Positions 49,101 to 60,649 of a DNA stretch of 64,000 bases are shown here, one piece after another. Origin of the DNA: Rhodamnia argentea. Taxonomy: Eukaryota; Streptophyta; Magnoliopsida; Myrtales; Myrtaceae. The stretch is from positions 29,084,934-29,148,933 of the forward strand of contig NC_063151.1 in assembly GCF_020921035.1 (NCBI RefSeq). Direction: 5' to 3'. A program made the position numbers and the translations under genes. Numbering within the stretch: the stretch's first letter is position 1; each line of letters opens with the position of its first letter. Below the pieces are notes generated by a model. The model was not told the origin of the DNA. It was given only the letters and a program-made list of their open reading frames with translations, and did no database searches.

Positions 49101-51297
49101 TCAGATCTATTATTTAGAAGGGCATAGCGGAGCAAATACAGATGAAATTGCATCAGCACGAACAATAAACGGGAAATATAACAAGAGAAAATTTCATCAC
49201 GTTGAAGGGAAATATGATGGAAACAAAACTCATCAGCTAATAATATATTCGAAAAAGAAACCAATTGAAGACACAAACCTTTCTGGCAGACGGGCGCTCA
49301 AATTTTGATTTCCAGATGATGAATCTGCATGAGAAAGAAAGTATCCGATTTTCATGCATACCACAATATCATGGTACATACAGCGTACCAAAACGCCTTA
49401 TTTCCCAAAAAGATACTATGCTTTTGATGAAGGTATTCCTTCAAACAATACCTTGGACATTTTCCGTTGAGAAGTTGACATTCACAGGCATTAGTGGAGA
49501 TAGAATGTAGTCGAAGGACACAACATGCATTAGCTAGAAATAAAGAGCATATCTAAAAGAAAAAGATTTGAGAGTTGAAAACTACCAATGTCATCGGCGA
49601 ATGCATCAGCCAGTTTATCACATTTGACTTTCAGACGAGACTCAATCTCGTGGGACAAAGACATCTGGTACTCTGTCATATCCTACATATCAAAGCAGGA
49701 ATATTTATTCTCCCTTCAACACTTTCAATTTGTGGCAACAGGTTTCATGAGGCATAAAAGAAAAGTAATGAAATACAGTACCAGGGATATAACAAAATGA
49801 CACAGATCAGTAATTTATCAGATAGATATTTATATTAATCATTTCATGAATCAGTACCACAGCTAGTGGTGTCCGTTGAAGCTGAGTTTGCCATAAATAA
49901 GCAGGTGTAATTCCAAGAAAACGGTTCGGAACACCACCAACTCCAGGTTCCACTGCATCAGCATTGCTATTTGATGGAGAATTATTAGCAGTGCCTAGAC
50001 TACTATTTGTAGAGACATTATAATTTATGGAATTGGCGCTTGAACTGATGGTAATACTGGTACTAGTACTGTCCATGGAGCTTCTTGACATTATGCTCCA
50101 CTTCTCAATTTCATCCTCGTGGATCTCTCCATCTTTCGATATTAGAGGAAGCCTCAGTCTTTGAGCTGCTTCTGCAACAACCAGACGGTGCTCTAGAGTC
50201 TCATATACCTATAATCAGGAAAATGATGCAGGATGTTACAATAGATCCAATGCCAAAGGAAAAGTCTCAATATAGAGCAACAGAGTCAGGCATCATTTCA
50301 TTGACTAAGCATCAAATAAGTATGTTCCACATGGAGGAATTTCCAATATTTCAGGAGCAAACTTGGGACACAAATAGCAATGCCAAGAGCACCACTTCTG
50401 ACACATTTCCATAGCATTCTCGAGCATTGTTATAGATGAATAGGGTGTTCCATACAGCTATTCTAGAGCATGGCACCACAACTCATCAAGAAAAGAAAAC
50501 GAAAAGCACCAGAAGTTTGTCGGTTAGTTCATCTGCTCAAGGACACAAGAATCCATTAACTATTCTTGTCATACAGCATAGACTGTTATGATAGGATATC
50601 AAAAGACCTGTGGGGAGTTCTTCAACCCAAGCTGTGGATATAGACCCTGAAGATCACGAATCCCACCGAGATTAGCCATCGAAACAGCCTGCTGATACTC
50701 TTCAACCATAGCAATTGCCTCACAATAGATCGCCTAAATTAATTCCACCACAAGATGCAGAGAACATGAACCCTTCAAAGTTAGACCTAAATAATATACA
50801 GAAGGAAAGCACGGAAACTGTCACGTTGGTAATATCTTACTGAACAACAATCTCACCATGGCTTCCAGATAACGCAGCCTCTCCCTGGACATCTCCTCTC
50901 TCGCCTGACACATCAACGCACGGATCAACAATCACTTAACCGAATAGGACAGCAATTTCTCTTGACGCCATGACACATTTCAAAATCGAGACAGATTAAC
51001 CGAGCCTAATATAATCAGCCGTGACGCGCCATTCTGCGATCTAAGCGATCGCAAACTCGTTTCTCTCTCTCTCCTTGCCGTCGTTTTTCTCCGCGACAAA
51101 ACAATGAAAGAGCAAAAAGCCGAGGAAAGAGCGAAGGTGGAGGTAGAGAGAGTTACGAGCTGGAGGTCGTAGTAGGCGGATTTGGAGACGAGAGAGCCGT
51201 CGGGAGCCAAGCAGTGACGCTCCAGCTGATCGACGACCTGGGAGACGTCGGCCGGCAAATTCTGGCCGCCTCCACCACCTTGCAGTCCCTTCGCCAT
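46152..51297 (-). CDS. AUG4: AUGMIN subunit 4
   Basis: Subunit of the eight-part augmin complex, which docks gamma-tubulin rings on existing microtubules for branching nucleation in spindle and phragmoplast. Thirteen exons: 51297-51157, 50904-50857, 50733-50608, 50208-49858, 49682-49586, 49324-49279, 48075-47982, 47852-47781, 47692-47634, 46838-46770, 46691-46640, 46382-46305 and 46229-46152. They total 1,311 nt (436 aa; Arabidopsis AUG4 is about 420), all GT-AG, open in every junction phase. Landmarks: QLERHCLAPDGSLVSKSAYY (exon 1), NLGGIRDLQGLYPQLGLKNS (exon 3), the Ser/Thr/Asn-rich linker and GVGGVPNRFLGITPAYLWQT (exon 4), REDLYSADRKFAEYYN (exon 7), ETYTQESIPALHKI (exon 10) and KLENMQWTIHQVEMDLK (exon 13). 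Much of the rest is helical coiled coil. It looks intact. The last residues (RMPDHPNA) may vary from other species. Confidence 0.95.
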
Positions 51298-52780
51298 TGA
51301 AGAAGAAGTGGCCCGCCGGTGGATCTCAGCGACAATGGCAGTTTCGTAGAAAATGGTTGATCGCCAGTCGTGTCGCTACTTCTGAAAGCCACCAACACTG
51401 GTCAGTCCTCCGGCAGTTTGGGTTGGATTTTGAGAGTTCAAATGACTGCAGGGACGAAGGTGGGAGAACTTGCAACCTCCAAAGGATTTCATCTCCAAAT
51501 ATTTAAATAATTTTCGTATTTACTTACGAAAAAAACAATGGCATTTCAATTACTTTCAACACTGATGATTAAAAAATAAAATTCAACACTATTTCAATTC
51601 CCCCTCCAAAAAAAAAAACAAACAAACTCACTATATCAAAGAAAGAAAGTTCTTTTAGCAAATATTTGTCAAAATCATTATTTTTTCAAGGAATAAACGG
51701 AGCCTTATTTGTAGGGATGAGCATGGTTCGGGTTGGTATGGTTTCCTTAGGAATCGAGGACTAGACCGATGGTCCCAATTCTCAATTTTCAAAATTAGGA
51801 ACCGGGCCGAACCAAACAGACCCGCCCGGTGAAACCGGTAAACATGTTACCATAAATAAATAAAAAAAATCCAACCTCTCTTACTAAATTTGAATAATCC
51901 GAACACCGAACGTGTCACCATAATATATATATGACTGAGACAAAAGATCACTATGCCACATCATGGGTGCTTCTTCCGTGTCATTTCACATTTGATTCTA
52001 CAGCATCCTCGTCGCCCGAAATTTCACCTTTTGAAAAGCCATTATCTTCATCCTATAAACATCTCATCGATGGGCCGTTGAGCCGCTTATTTTTTAGAAT
52101 ATTAGGTTTTGTATTTTTTTGGTCGGAATTAAGTTTTTATTTAAAAAAAAATTGTCGGTTCGGATGAGCAGTCCACCAGTCCTATTTCCTCCCAAAACAG
52201 AAAACCGAACTGCCCAAACACCGCTTCCACTTTTAGGAACGGGAAGCGAATTGGAGACCAAACCGACCGGTTAGGTCCGATCCGAGCAGTTCCCGATCTG
52301 GATGGTCCATTATACTTAGCCCTACTTATTCGGGCGATGCTATAACTCAAGAGGATTATACGTGAGACATCAGCAAATTTTGAATCAGATAAAAGTTTAC
52401 TTCTTATAAAAGCTGAACATGAATAGTTGTATGTTACATCTTTTGCGAATCGAAGACTCCGATCATTTTCTTTTCCTCATTCTCAAAGAAAAGGATAGCA
52501 AAGGTATCTCAGAAGACGTGCCGCTTTCAAACGTAGAGCCAAGCAAACATCGGATCCCGTAGGCTATACCAATGCAAAAGATGTAACATGCAATTATCCA
52601 TGTTTATGCGATGAAACCGCACAAGCTGCACAACCTTGAATTCGAATGAAACCGCACAAGCCGAAGCTTACATACGATTCGACTCGAGTCTAATGGAGAT
52701 TTTGACTCAATCTTTGCAAATTGTCAAGTGAACATCCGTTCCAGAAGAAAGACAAAATATTTCCATAAAAATATCTCTTG
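51298..52780. other. Spacer between AUG4 and the NDUFAF2-like gene
   Basis: The first 200 bp is the AUG4 promoter side. It contains a repeat element (51715-52330). The rest is AT-rich with no supportable gene. Confidence 0.5.
51715..52330. mobile_element. MITE-like element with gtagggatgag termini
   Basis: The left end tagggatgagcatggttcgg and the right end, whose reverse reads gtagggctaagtataatgg, are similar inverted repeats. Next to each end is a cggttcggttt/accgaccggtt-type GC-rich arm, with an AT-rich middle. The style resembles the taggggtgtcaa element at 41585-41866. Confidence 0.55.
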
Positions 52781-52798
52781 ACACCTTCACTTGGCCTC

Positions 52799-53398
52799 TT
52801 TATTTTTCAGTGTGCATGTAATGCAGTTTTGTGATACAGTGTGCAACAATCTCAATGATCCCGAAGATGCCCAAAATTGTGAGAACCTACAAAATGTAAA
52901 ATTTTGGCACAACAAGAAGAAACCCGAAATCAAGACTCGGCATTGGGGTCTTGAAGGTTCTCTCTCGAACAGGAACTCCGGAGTCAGCACATCTTGAGCC
53001 ATACCCACTACTATCATCAATGAATCTCGCCAAAGAAGCAGGAACTCGACTCCAAGAATTGTAGTATCCAACCTTGTGTAAACCAGGAGGAATAGTATCA
53101 AGTCGGCGGTTGCCACGTCCCCGGTTTGAACGATGCACCGGATCCTGTGGGCTCTGTTGACCTGAAAGGCGATCTGATTTAGTTATGGTCTCATACAGGA
53201 CAAGCCCCATAACATACAGCATCTCTCTCTCCAATTTTCCTTTTTCACCCAACACTAGTGAAAGCTCAGAAGTCTGTTACGAGACAGGCCCCAACTAGCA
53301 AAACCCGTCAACATACCCACACACAGTATAGAAACCGCTAAAACATATTGGAAACGAAATTTTTGGGCACCGATACACTAATTCAATTCCAAAGGAAC
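52799..53398 (-). other. Probable 3' UTR of the NDUFAF2-like gene, with an open reading frame
   Basis: Between the stop codon and the AATAAA at 52799-52804 on minus there is an open stretch (53161-52887) that starts after a good acceptor (CTTTCAG at 53162-53168). It encodes a basic Arg/Gly/Ser-rich peptide with GRGNRRLDTIPPGLHKVGYY and SWSRVPASLARFIDDSSGYG. I do not recognise it. It could be an alternative terminal exon, or untranslated sequence that is open by chance. Confidence 0.35.
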
Positions 53399-56300
53399 TT
53401 ACTCTGCGACTGGCTTCTCTTCTTCTTCTTTTGGTGTTTCTTTAGTTTGTCTGCACAGGATAGAAGTCCAGCCAAAGTACGCATCAATCACATTTGAACT
53501 GTGTCTCTCTCCGTTATAAGTGCATCTGAAAACATATTCTTTGGTTTTTCCAACTTAATCTTTTGTTTCTTTCCTTATCCTTTCTAATTTGTTGGAAGGG
53601 GTAAGGGGTTAATTGAGAGCAGTAACTTTGCCTATGAAGCAATGTGCCCACGATTCCCTTGACCACAATATCTTGAAACAATACAAGATGATAAAAAAGA
53701 TATAGATAATTGTCACAAGCTACATAAAGTGAAAAGAGAAAAAGGAGGTATTTATACGGTTCAAGACAAAGCCAGAACAAAGGAGCAAAATTATTTCCTA
53801 CCGACAATCTCTAACATGCTTAATGATAGTATTCTAGCTTGATACAAAGTACTTACATAGGAAATCGAGTTGGCAATGAACAAGTTTCGCAGCACAGCAC
53901 AAAAAGAAAAAAGTAAAGGAAGAGTAGCAGTGTCTTCACTCGTTCTAATCAAAAGTAAAAAAGTTCACTCTTATTCTTCACTTTCCTGTGAAGAGAGAAA
54001 TATAAGCTACTCACCTCAAGCTGTCTGTTTTGTCCGATGTCTCCTCAACCTTGTCGCCTTTACAAGACAACATCACAGTGTCAACATAATTAGCAACTAA
54101 AATTATTCAGGGATGGCATATGTGCTGCAGTGTAAGCATAAAAAGGAGTAAAAACTATAGTTCTTTCCCTAGGGCAAATAGGAGCCTTTCATTTACTTAT
54201 ATCTCTGGTTCTGGAAGGTGGGGAGTGTCATGTGGGGGAGCATTTGATACCATAAGTACAATGCAGAATGTATAATGTCCAAGGGTACTGGCAGGCAAAG
54301 TGATGGTAAATTGGTATGCTCAAGTCAATAAAAGCATCAGAAATGATCTAATACTAATTCCATTTGTTGAATTATATGAAGTGATGTTAGTCAGTAGCTA
54401 GTAGGTGAGTCTTCATTAAGGTAATTACTTATGGACTCTTTCATCAATTCATTCAGTAAAGCTGCAGCCTTTGAATCTTTTCTCTCTCCCTCTACAGCTT
54501 TAGAGGTGAAAGGCTATTTGAAGTTATGTTCGTGAGGATGATGATTGACAGTGTACTTGTACTCACATCTCTGTCCATCATTTAACAGTAAACAACTGTA
54601 ACCAGAAAACAAAAACAGTAACCAACAGTAATGTTTCCTTCAGTTCTAAACAGTTGGGTGACTACAAGCATGTTTTCTGAGACTGTTGGATGATTTATGT
54701 AATCCTCCTACTATAAATAAACTGCCTCCATGGTAGCAATTAGTAATTCGATATATCATATAAAGCTCATTATATGTAATAGCTTTGTCATTTTACATTC
54801 GATATGACTACAAATACACAAATCATCATACCTTCTGCAGAGGATGGAAACTGCCGAATAAAACTTCCCAAGTCTGGACCTCCAACTTTACCTACAAAAA
54901 GGCGTAATATAATCAGGGGTATGGAAAGGGATGATATGCAACCACAGGGTGATTATAGAGCAAACAGCTGACCAGAGCTCATGCTTTTGCGGATACTGCC
55001 TTCTTTTAATTTCTTTCCTTCTTCCTCTTTCAACCCTGTGGAAATGAAAGCAGTGAATGAAATGAAAAACTCGTAAACAAGCGGGGAATTAAATAGAAAA
55101 AAAATCTCAAAATGCCACCGCAGCAATTGCACACATTGGAATTGATTTGAAAAGTCCGAAGTTAGAAAACATAGATGATCATTGATAAAGATAAATCCAG
55201 GCATATTCCAAGACTTAGCTGTCGTGGTCCAAAATTCAAGCCGTGATGACCATTCAGTTCAGTTCCGCCATATATTTACCAGACCTTTGCAGATTACGGC
55301 ATCTGATCTCACACCATGCAATTACATACAAAGGTGTTCAAACATTTTCTGCTTGAAGAAACTTCAGAAGATTTCATTTGTTAACAGACATTTTACAGTT
55401 GGTATGAAGATGGAGGCCTACAACTTGACCCATTCTACAGATCCAGAGACAGAGAGGTAAATTTCACCAAACATTTGGCTGGAGGATAAACAATAAATAG
55501 AGACTTCGTGTGAAGGTGACAGTCAAGTCAAAAGCACCTAGATGCTAGTTCGTCATTTTGCATACATTCCTCAAGAACCATATTGTTTATCATATCAATC
55601 AACTGTCAGTGGAGAGGTCAATAAGAAGCGAGGGACTAGGAGAACCACATACTGGGAAACGAAAGGAGGGGGGCAGTAGATATCAAGAGATAAGTTAGAG
55701 ACACATACTGGCGACATTAAGTCTAATCCGCTCACGCCTAGCTTCAAGCTCCACCATTTCCTGAAGAGAGGTGTAGCGTTATCTAATGGTGAAAGAACAA
55801 AAAATCATTCCCCAAGATAGTATTGGTAGCAAGTTTAATACACTGCACAATATACCAAGTCTTTGTCAGACATACCAACGCATCTAACAATGCAAAACAG
55901 GCAAGGACTACACCACAAAAAAGATATGCAACTTCTGGCAAAAGAGAAAGGAGTATACGTCAAAAGGAGTTAGCCGGAGTTCGCTGGAGTTCAGAAGAAT
56001 CCATACTTTATGCAAGTGATGCGAGTGCTTTTCAAGGGGAAGGCGAGATAAAAGAAATGTCACTTTGTGTGGACTTAAAATGACACCAAAAGAAAAATCA
56101 AAAGCTCCTGTGCAGAGAACTAAGCTAGTCGTATTGACTTCTCCCCAGTCATAAATTCATTGTTCCTCACAAATTTGTTGCAGAGCGAAAAAATAACAGA
56201 ATAGGAAGCATTTGAACAAATCCAAAGTCCGCCATTACTGCAGGGACTACTCTCTTAATGTATTAACACAAATCAAGCTATTCTACATGTGGGGTGCAGA

Positions 56301-57462
56301 GTGATTTTCTTAACTGTAGAAAGGTTAAAGTACCACTTTATTTTTCCAACTTCACTATATCTTCTTCATTTCTCTTTTTATCCAGACCTACCCCTTTCAT
56401 GTTCGAAGTTTCCCTTTTTCCTTCCCTCTAGGGGAGCGACTAACAGTGGTGTATATAGAAATAAAGCGCGCTTTACCTCTGGAGTCGGAGCTATCTTACG
56501 CTGTCCATTCAGCCAACAAATCCATTCAACTACCAAAGAAGAAATTTGAAAAGAAAATTGTCACAGGCCATTACGTTGCAAGTAACATATTCCTCCTAAA
56601 AATTCATAGAACCCACCCGATAAACTTATGAGGGACCAGAACCAAAAAGTCATGTCTGTTGAAAAGAATGCTCACCAGGAACGGATGTAGGATCCTGCTC
56701 GCCCTTGAATACCACCCACCTTTTCTCCTTCACTAGTAAATACATCCATAAAATTCATCGTAAGCAAACAATGCACTGAATTATTTAGCAGTGCAGTTCA
56801 TTCTCGTGCACAAACAAATTACAGATACAGACATCTCTTTTCTTTGTCGATCAATATCATACTACAGCAAGCAGAAGTTCCTGTAGATACCGAGTCCAAA
56901 TCTAAGCACAGCTATTAGTCACATTCTGCTTATATGATTATCTCAGCTGATTAAACACTTCCATGAGCTTTATCTCAAATGGGTGCTCAGCCTCTCTCGG
57001 GTTGCAGTGTTGGAGTCCTTCAGGAGCAACCAAGAAAATTCAAATCCAACATTGCACACGACCCAAATGGCATACGAGGTTACGCACATCCAATCGGACT
57101 GATAATGACTGACAATAACACAGCCAGTATCTTTCAAAGTACTTGTGTAAATTCATTAGGCATAAAGCCCATTCCTCTTGAGCCATCAAAACCCCGCTAC
57201 AGAAGTAGCTGAAATAGAGTCGTGTACAGCAACTGGAAATAACTCGAAGCAAGAAATTCGTAGATTTCTTCGCTGCCGTGAGAAACCCATAAAACATGTA
57301 CATTATAGGGAAGAGAAAAGGAAGAGAAAACAGAAGCGAGAGACACTGACCGATCCCATCGATCTCTTCTTTCCGAGTGAAATAGCGATTCCCAGTTTTA
57401 TCCATGCCGACGAGAGTCCGGTTGCTGAAAAGTCCAGCAATCCTCGAAAATATCTTCGACAT
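53399..57462 (-). CDS. NDUFAF2: NDUFAF2/mimitin-like complex I assembly factor
   Basis: Member of the NDUFA12/B17.2L family; in mitochondria NDUFAF2 binds late complex I intermediates as a chaperone. Eight exons: 57462-57351, 56732-56676, 56529-56477, 55760-55709, 55035-54973, 54891-54832, 54057-54015 and 53450-53399. They total 492 nt (163 aa), open through all junctions, all GT-AG. Landmarks: MSKIFSRIAGLFSNRTLVGM, DKTGNRYFTRKEEIDG, KEKRWVVFKGEQDPTSVPVE, WICWLNGQRKIAPTPEEMVE, then an Arg/Glu helix (LEARRERIRLNVARLKEEEG) and GKVGGPDLGSFIRQFPS. The end is acidic (EEEEKPVAE). The ATG at 57462 is chosen because MSK starts the family similarity; an upstream in-frame ORF to 57543 is CT-rich leader. 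A minus-strand AATAAA at 52799-52804 sets the likely 3' end, giving a long 3' UTR. The name follows the family; subcellular import was not tested. Confidence 0.9.
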
Positions 57463-57924
57463 TCCTCTCTCTCTCTCTCTCTGAAACTTCAGAAATTCTT
57501 GATTCTCTTTATGAGTATGGACTGGTGGCGAGGCAGGGACCAAGACAAGACGATACCCAAAGTGAAACGGACGTTGTGGTGATCGAAATCAGGCGTGCTC
57601 AAGCACAGCAAACTGTAGCAAGCGGGTCACGAAGAAGGAGGAGGAGAAGAAGAAACCAACAAAAATCTGGCTTTTCCTTCTTCAGTTCTTCTGTTTTGGG
57701 CGAGAGAGACTGAGAGATGAAAGGCCGGTCTGACTTTGTCCTGGACTCGGTTCGGGTCGATATGTCGATTCGCATAAACCGGACCGGACACGAGTGGAGA
57801 ACCGAGGGCGTGCCTACCGGCTGCCGCCCACAAACAGGGTTACACTTACAATCCGTGAAAGGTTGTACATCATTTCTCTTTGAGCCAAAGATATTAAATT
57901 CAAGATTGCCCAGATGATGCTAAG

Positions 57925-58330
57925 GGGGTAAATGATAACCATTCTGTTTCGGAAATAGATTTCTGGCTAGAAATTTTTTTTTTTATTTCTGTTTTCGGAT
58001 GAGTTTTTGAGCAAAAAAATGTGTTTGATAACGATAAAAAATTTCGACTTCTGGAAAATGCATCGGCCGGCCGACGGTGGGGGGTGGCTGGGGTGATTGA
58101 CGACGGCGGTGGCGACAACCGGCGATGGCCGCCGGGGGGTGGTGGTCAGCGGCGGCGGGTGTTTGAGAAAAAGTGAGATTTATATTTCTGTTTCTCGGAA
58201 AAGTAGAAAATTATTGTTTCTCATTTCTTCTTCAAATCTATTTCTAAAACAACTTTTTGTTTCAGAAATAGAAAAATAGAATTACGTTACCAAATGAGTT
58301 TCTGTTCCGTAAATAGGTTTGGAACGTAAA
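57925..58330. mobile_element. MITE (hAT-like) with GC-rich core
   Basis: The left arm is aaatgataaccattctgttt and the right arm is ttaccaaatgagtttctgtt, rich in the same gaaacagaa motifs as the element at 42280-43030. The core at 58060-58160 is a GGC/CGG-rich run. No ORF of interest. Borders are approximate. Confidence 0.55.
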
Positions 58331-58444
58331 TTTTGTTTTTGGATGGATTTCATGCACCCCCTAAATTGCCCTCCTTTTCATGAAAAGCCTTACTCAAATT
58401 ACTTCTCTTACATTTCTTTGGTTGTAATTTGGGAGATGGGCCGT

Positions 58445-58880
58445 TATGTACTAGGGGTGTCAACGGGCCGGGTCGGGCCAGGATGGGTCGTTATGTACTA
58501 GAGATGTTAATGGGCCGGGTATCCGCCTAGCCCGAGCCGGCCCGAAACTAAACAAGACCTAGCTCTACCCACCTGACCCGGCCCTAGCCCAAATTACATA
58601 TGCCCCAACTCTTCGGGCCGGGTTGGGTTGAATTCTTTTTTTTTTCCTTTTTTTTTTTTTTTTTTTGAGAATCAAAAGCACTTGACAAACCCGTCAAATG
58701 AAAGAATATAAAAAAATTAAAAAAAATAAATTAAATTAAAAAGAAAACGTTGGTGTAAAAAAAAACTGGAGCCGACCCAACCCAAGCCTTACGCAGATAG
58801 TACCGAAGCCCGGCCCAAAAAGGTTCGAAAATTAGGTGAATTTTCGAGTCGGGTCGGATTAGGTCGAGCCGGCTTGGGTT
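58445..58880. mobile_element. Partial taggggtgtcaa element with an internal duplication
   Basis: Starts ctaggggtgtcaacgggccg like the element at 41585-41866 and continues with ggcccg/cgggcc-rich arms around an AT-rich middle. The right terminal repeat is not found. The first ~47 bp (gttatgtactaggggtgtc) are repeated imperfectly (gttatgtactagagatgtt, 58491 on). Confidence 0.6.
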
Positions 58881-59890
58881 TTTTTTATACTTCTATTATG
58901 TACTGAGAAAATATGCATGATGACGAGTCGAAATTAAATATCGAGAACGGCATTGAGATTTAATTGGAAAAGGTCCAGGCGAATTAGTATTTGATGGTAT
59001 TTGATGGCGGACATATTGAGTTGCTTCACTTGGAAGGTTTTTTAGTTGGCTTACGAGTTGCCTAAAGACAAATAAGATCTGTTTAAATCTCTCATTCGGA
59101 TCTTTACCTATTGAAATCCCGTAGGAATCAAGCAATAATTTATAGGAGATTTGATTGGGTTATGCTTGAGCTCAACTTTTCAAGCTCTAGTCATGCAACA
59201 GGCTAGAACGTTTTGAGTCGAGTCGAGCACAAGCGATGTATTTTGACCCGAAGTTGCTTTTCAAAGGCCGAAGGCCATTTTACATTTTCCCAAGGCCCCT
59301 TAAGCTAAAGGCATCTGCATTTCTCTGATGCCCATTTCCAAAATTGAACCAAACGCACTTCATTGGCTTGGAAAAATCCATTTTCACTTCACTAAGGGCG
59401 AAACCCAGTTACATGATAGAGGGGGTTCAGCATAAACAAGCTCTCAAAGGATTTAAGGATGGATTAGAAATCGGGTTTTGTGGAAGGCCCTCGCATCTTG
59501 GGGTCATTTACAACCAACCACTTTTTTATTGGCCTCTCTACGACTGTGGGCCGACTTTCCATTGGAAGTGTTTGAGAGGGCGTGAAGACAAGCTAGGGTT
59601 TCAGCTCGGAGAGCCGAAGAGAATAGTGTCGTTACATTGGACCAAATCCGATTATGAATTAATAGTGAGGCCTAATTTGCTAAGATGTAATAGAATGACG
59701 TCCAATTTGCCACGAGAGGTGGAGGCCATGGGACGGAACAATTGATCGGCATGGAAGCAATGGAGCAATCAAATTTGATTATGTGTCTTGTGACTCGAGT
59801 TTTTTTTTTTTTTTTAATTTCATTGTTATGATGCCTCAATTTGGATCTGATAAACTTTTGTTTCGATTCGTTGATAATATTTTTCGGAGA
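58881..59890. other. Intergenic DNA with a hAT-like MITE remnant
   Basis: 59250-59352 carries caaaggccgaaggcc-like sequence and ends aaattgaaccaaacgc, recalling one end of the MITE family at 4003 and 24641. A 133-codon plus ORF (59344-59745) has no recognisable similarity and no coding-like features, so it is not called. Confidence 0.4.
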
Positions 59891-59894
59891 AAAT

Positions 59895-60425
59895 TACCAA
59901 AACAATCACAAACACATGGTAACCGTGTCAATTCAATCCTAAAATTTTTTATTTTTGCTAATCGAGTCCTAAACCTTTTACATTTGTGCTAATTCAGTCA
60001 ATTTGGCATCGCCAGCGCTCACGTGAATAATTTCTAATAATATTTTATTCATTATTATTTTTTAATTTTTTAGATATCTTTTCGAAATTGTAATTAATTA
60101 TTTTTCTTCTTCTTTGTTTTCCGCTTGTGACCGACGAGGGTTGCCGGAGCTCGCTTGTGACTAGCCGCGGAAGGCGGCCATAACCTCGCTAGGCTCGGGC
60201 GAGGCCAAGCGAGGGCCACCACCCTCACCGGCCACAAACAGAAAACAAAGAAGGGAGTGAAAAATAATAAACTAATTAAAAATTATTAAAATATTATTAA
60301 AAATTGTCAACTTCATCACCAGCCAGCCAAATAGATAGAATTAGCGCAAATGCAACGGGTTTATGACCGAGTTGGTACAATTACAATAGATTTAGAACTG
60401 CATCGATAATTATCCCATAATTTTT
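59895..60425. mobile_element. Probable relative of the MULE-like TIR element
   Basis: AT-rich arms flank a GC-rich centre (60120-60235: gaccgacgagggttgccgg, cgaggccaagcgagggcc). The layout and several phrases (attaaaaattattaaaatattatt, cgagggt) match the elements at 36890 and 39830. The ends (gagaaaattaccaaaac, gataattatcccataat) are only a poor inverted pair. Confidence 0.45.
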
Positions 60426-60649
60426 AAAGAGATTTGTCATGGAAGTGGGGGACCCGAGTTGAAGGCTTTAGATCTTTGCTTAACACCAACCTTTTGGCAG
60501 AGGGTGTGAGAGGTTCTTTGCTTAACTTGCAAGAGAGAGATATGTTCAGGTGTATTTGTGCTTAATGTTTTGAGAGCTTTTTTTCTTTCTAATAAATTGT
60601 TATTTTTGGGGGGGTTTTGCTCCTTTGGCCTGTGAACACGAGACACCGA

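Noticed and set aside
57178..57713. Plus ORFs of 134 and 62 codons over the NDUFAF2-like first exon and promoter
   Set aside because: Antisense to a conserved first exon; Arg/Lys-rich low complexity.
59344..59745. 133-codon plus ORF
   Set aside because: Begins in a MITE remnant, no recognisable domain, no exon-like context.
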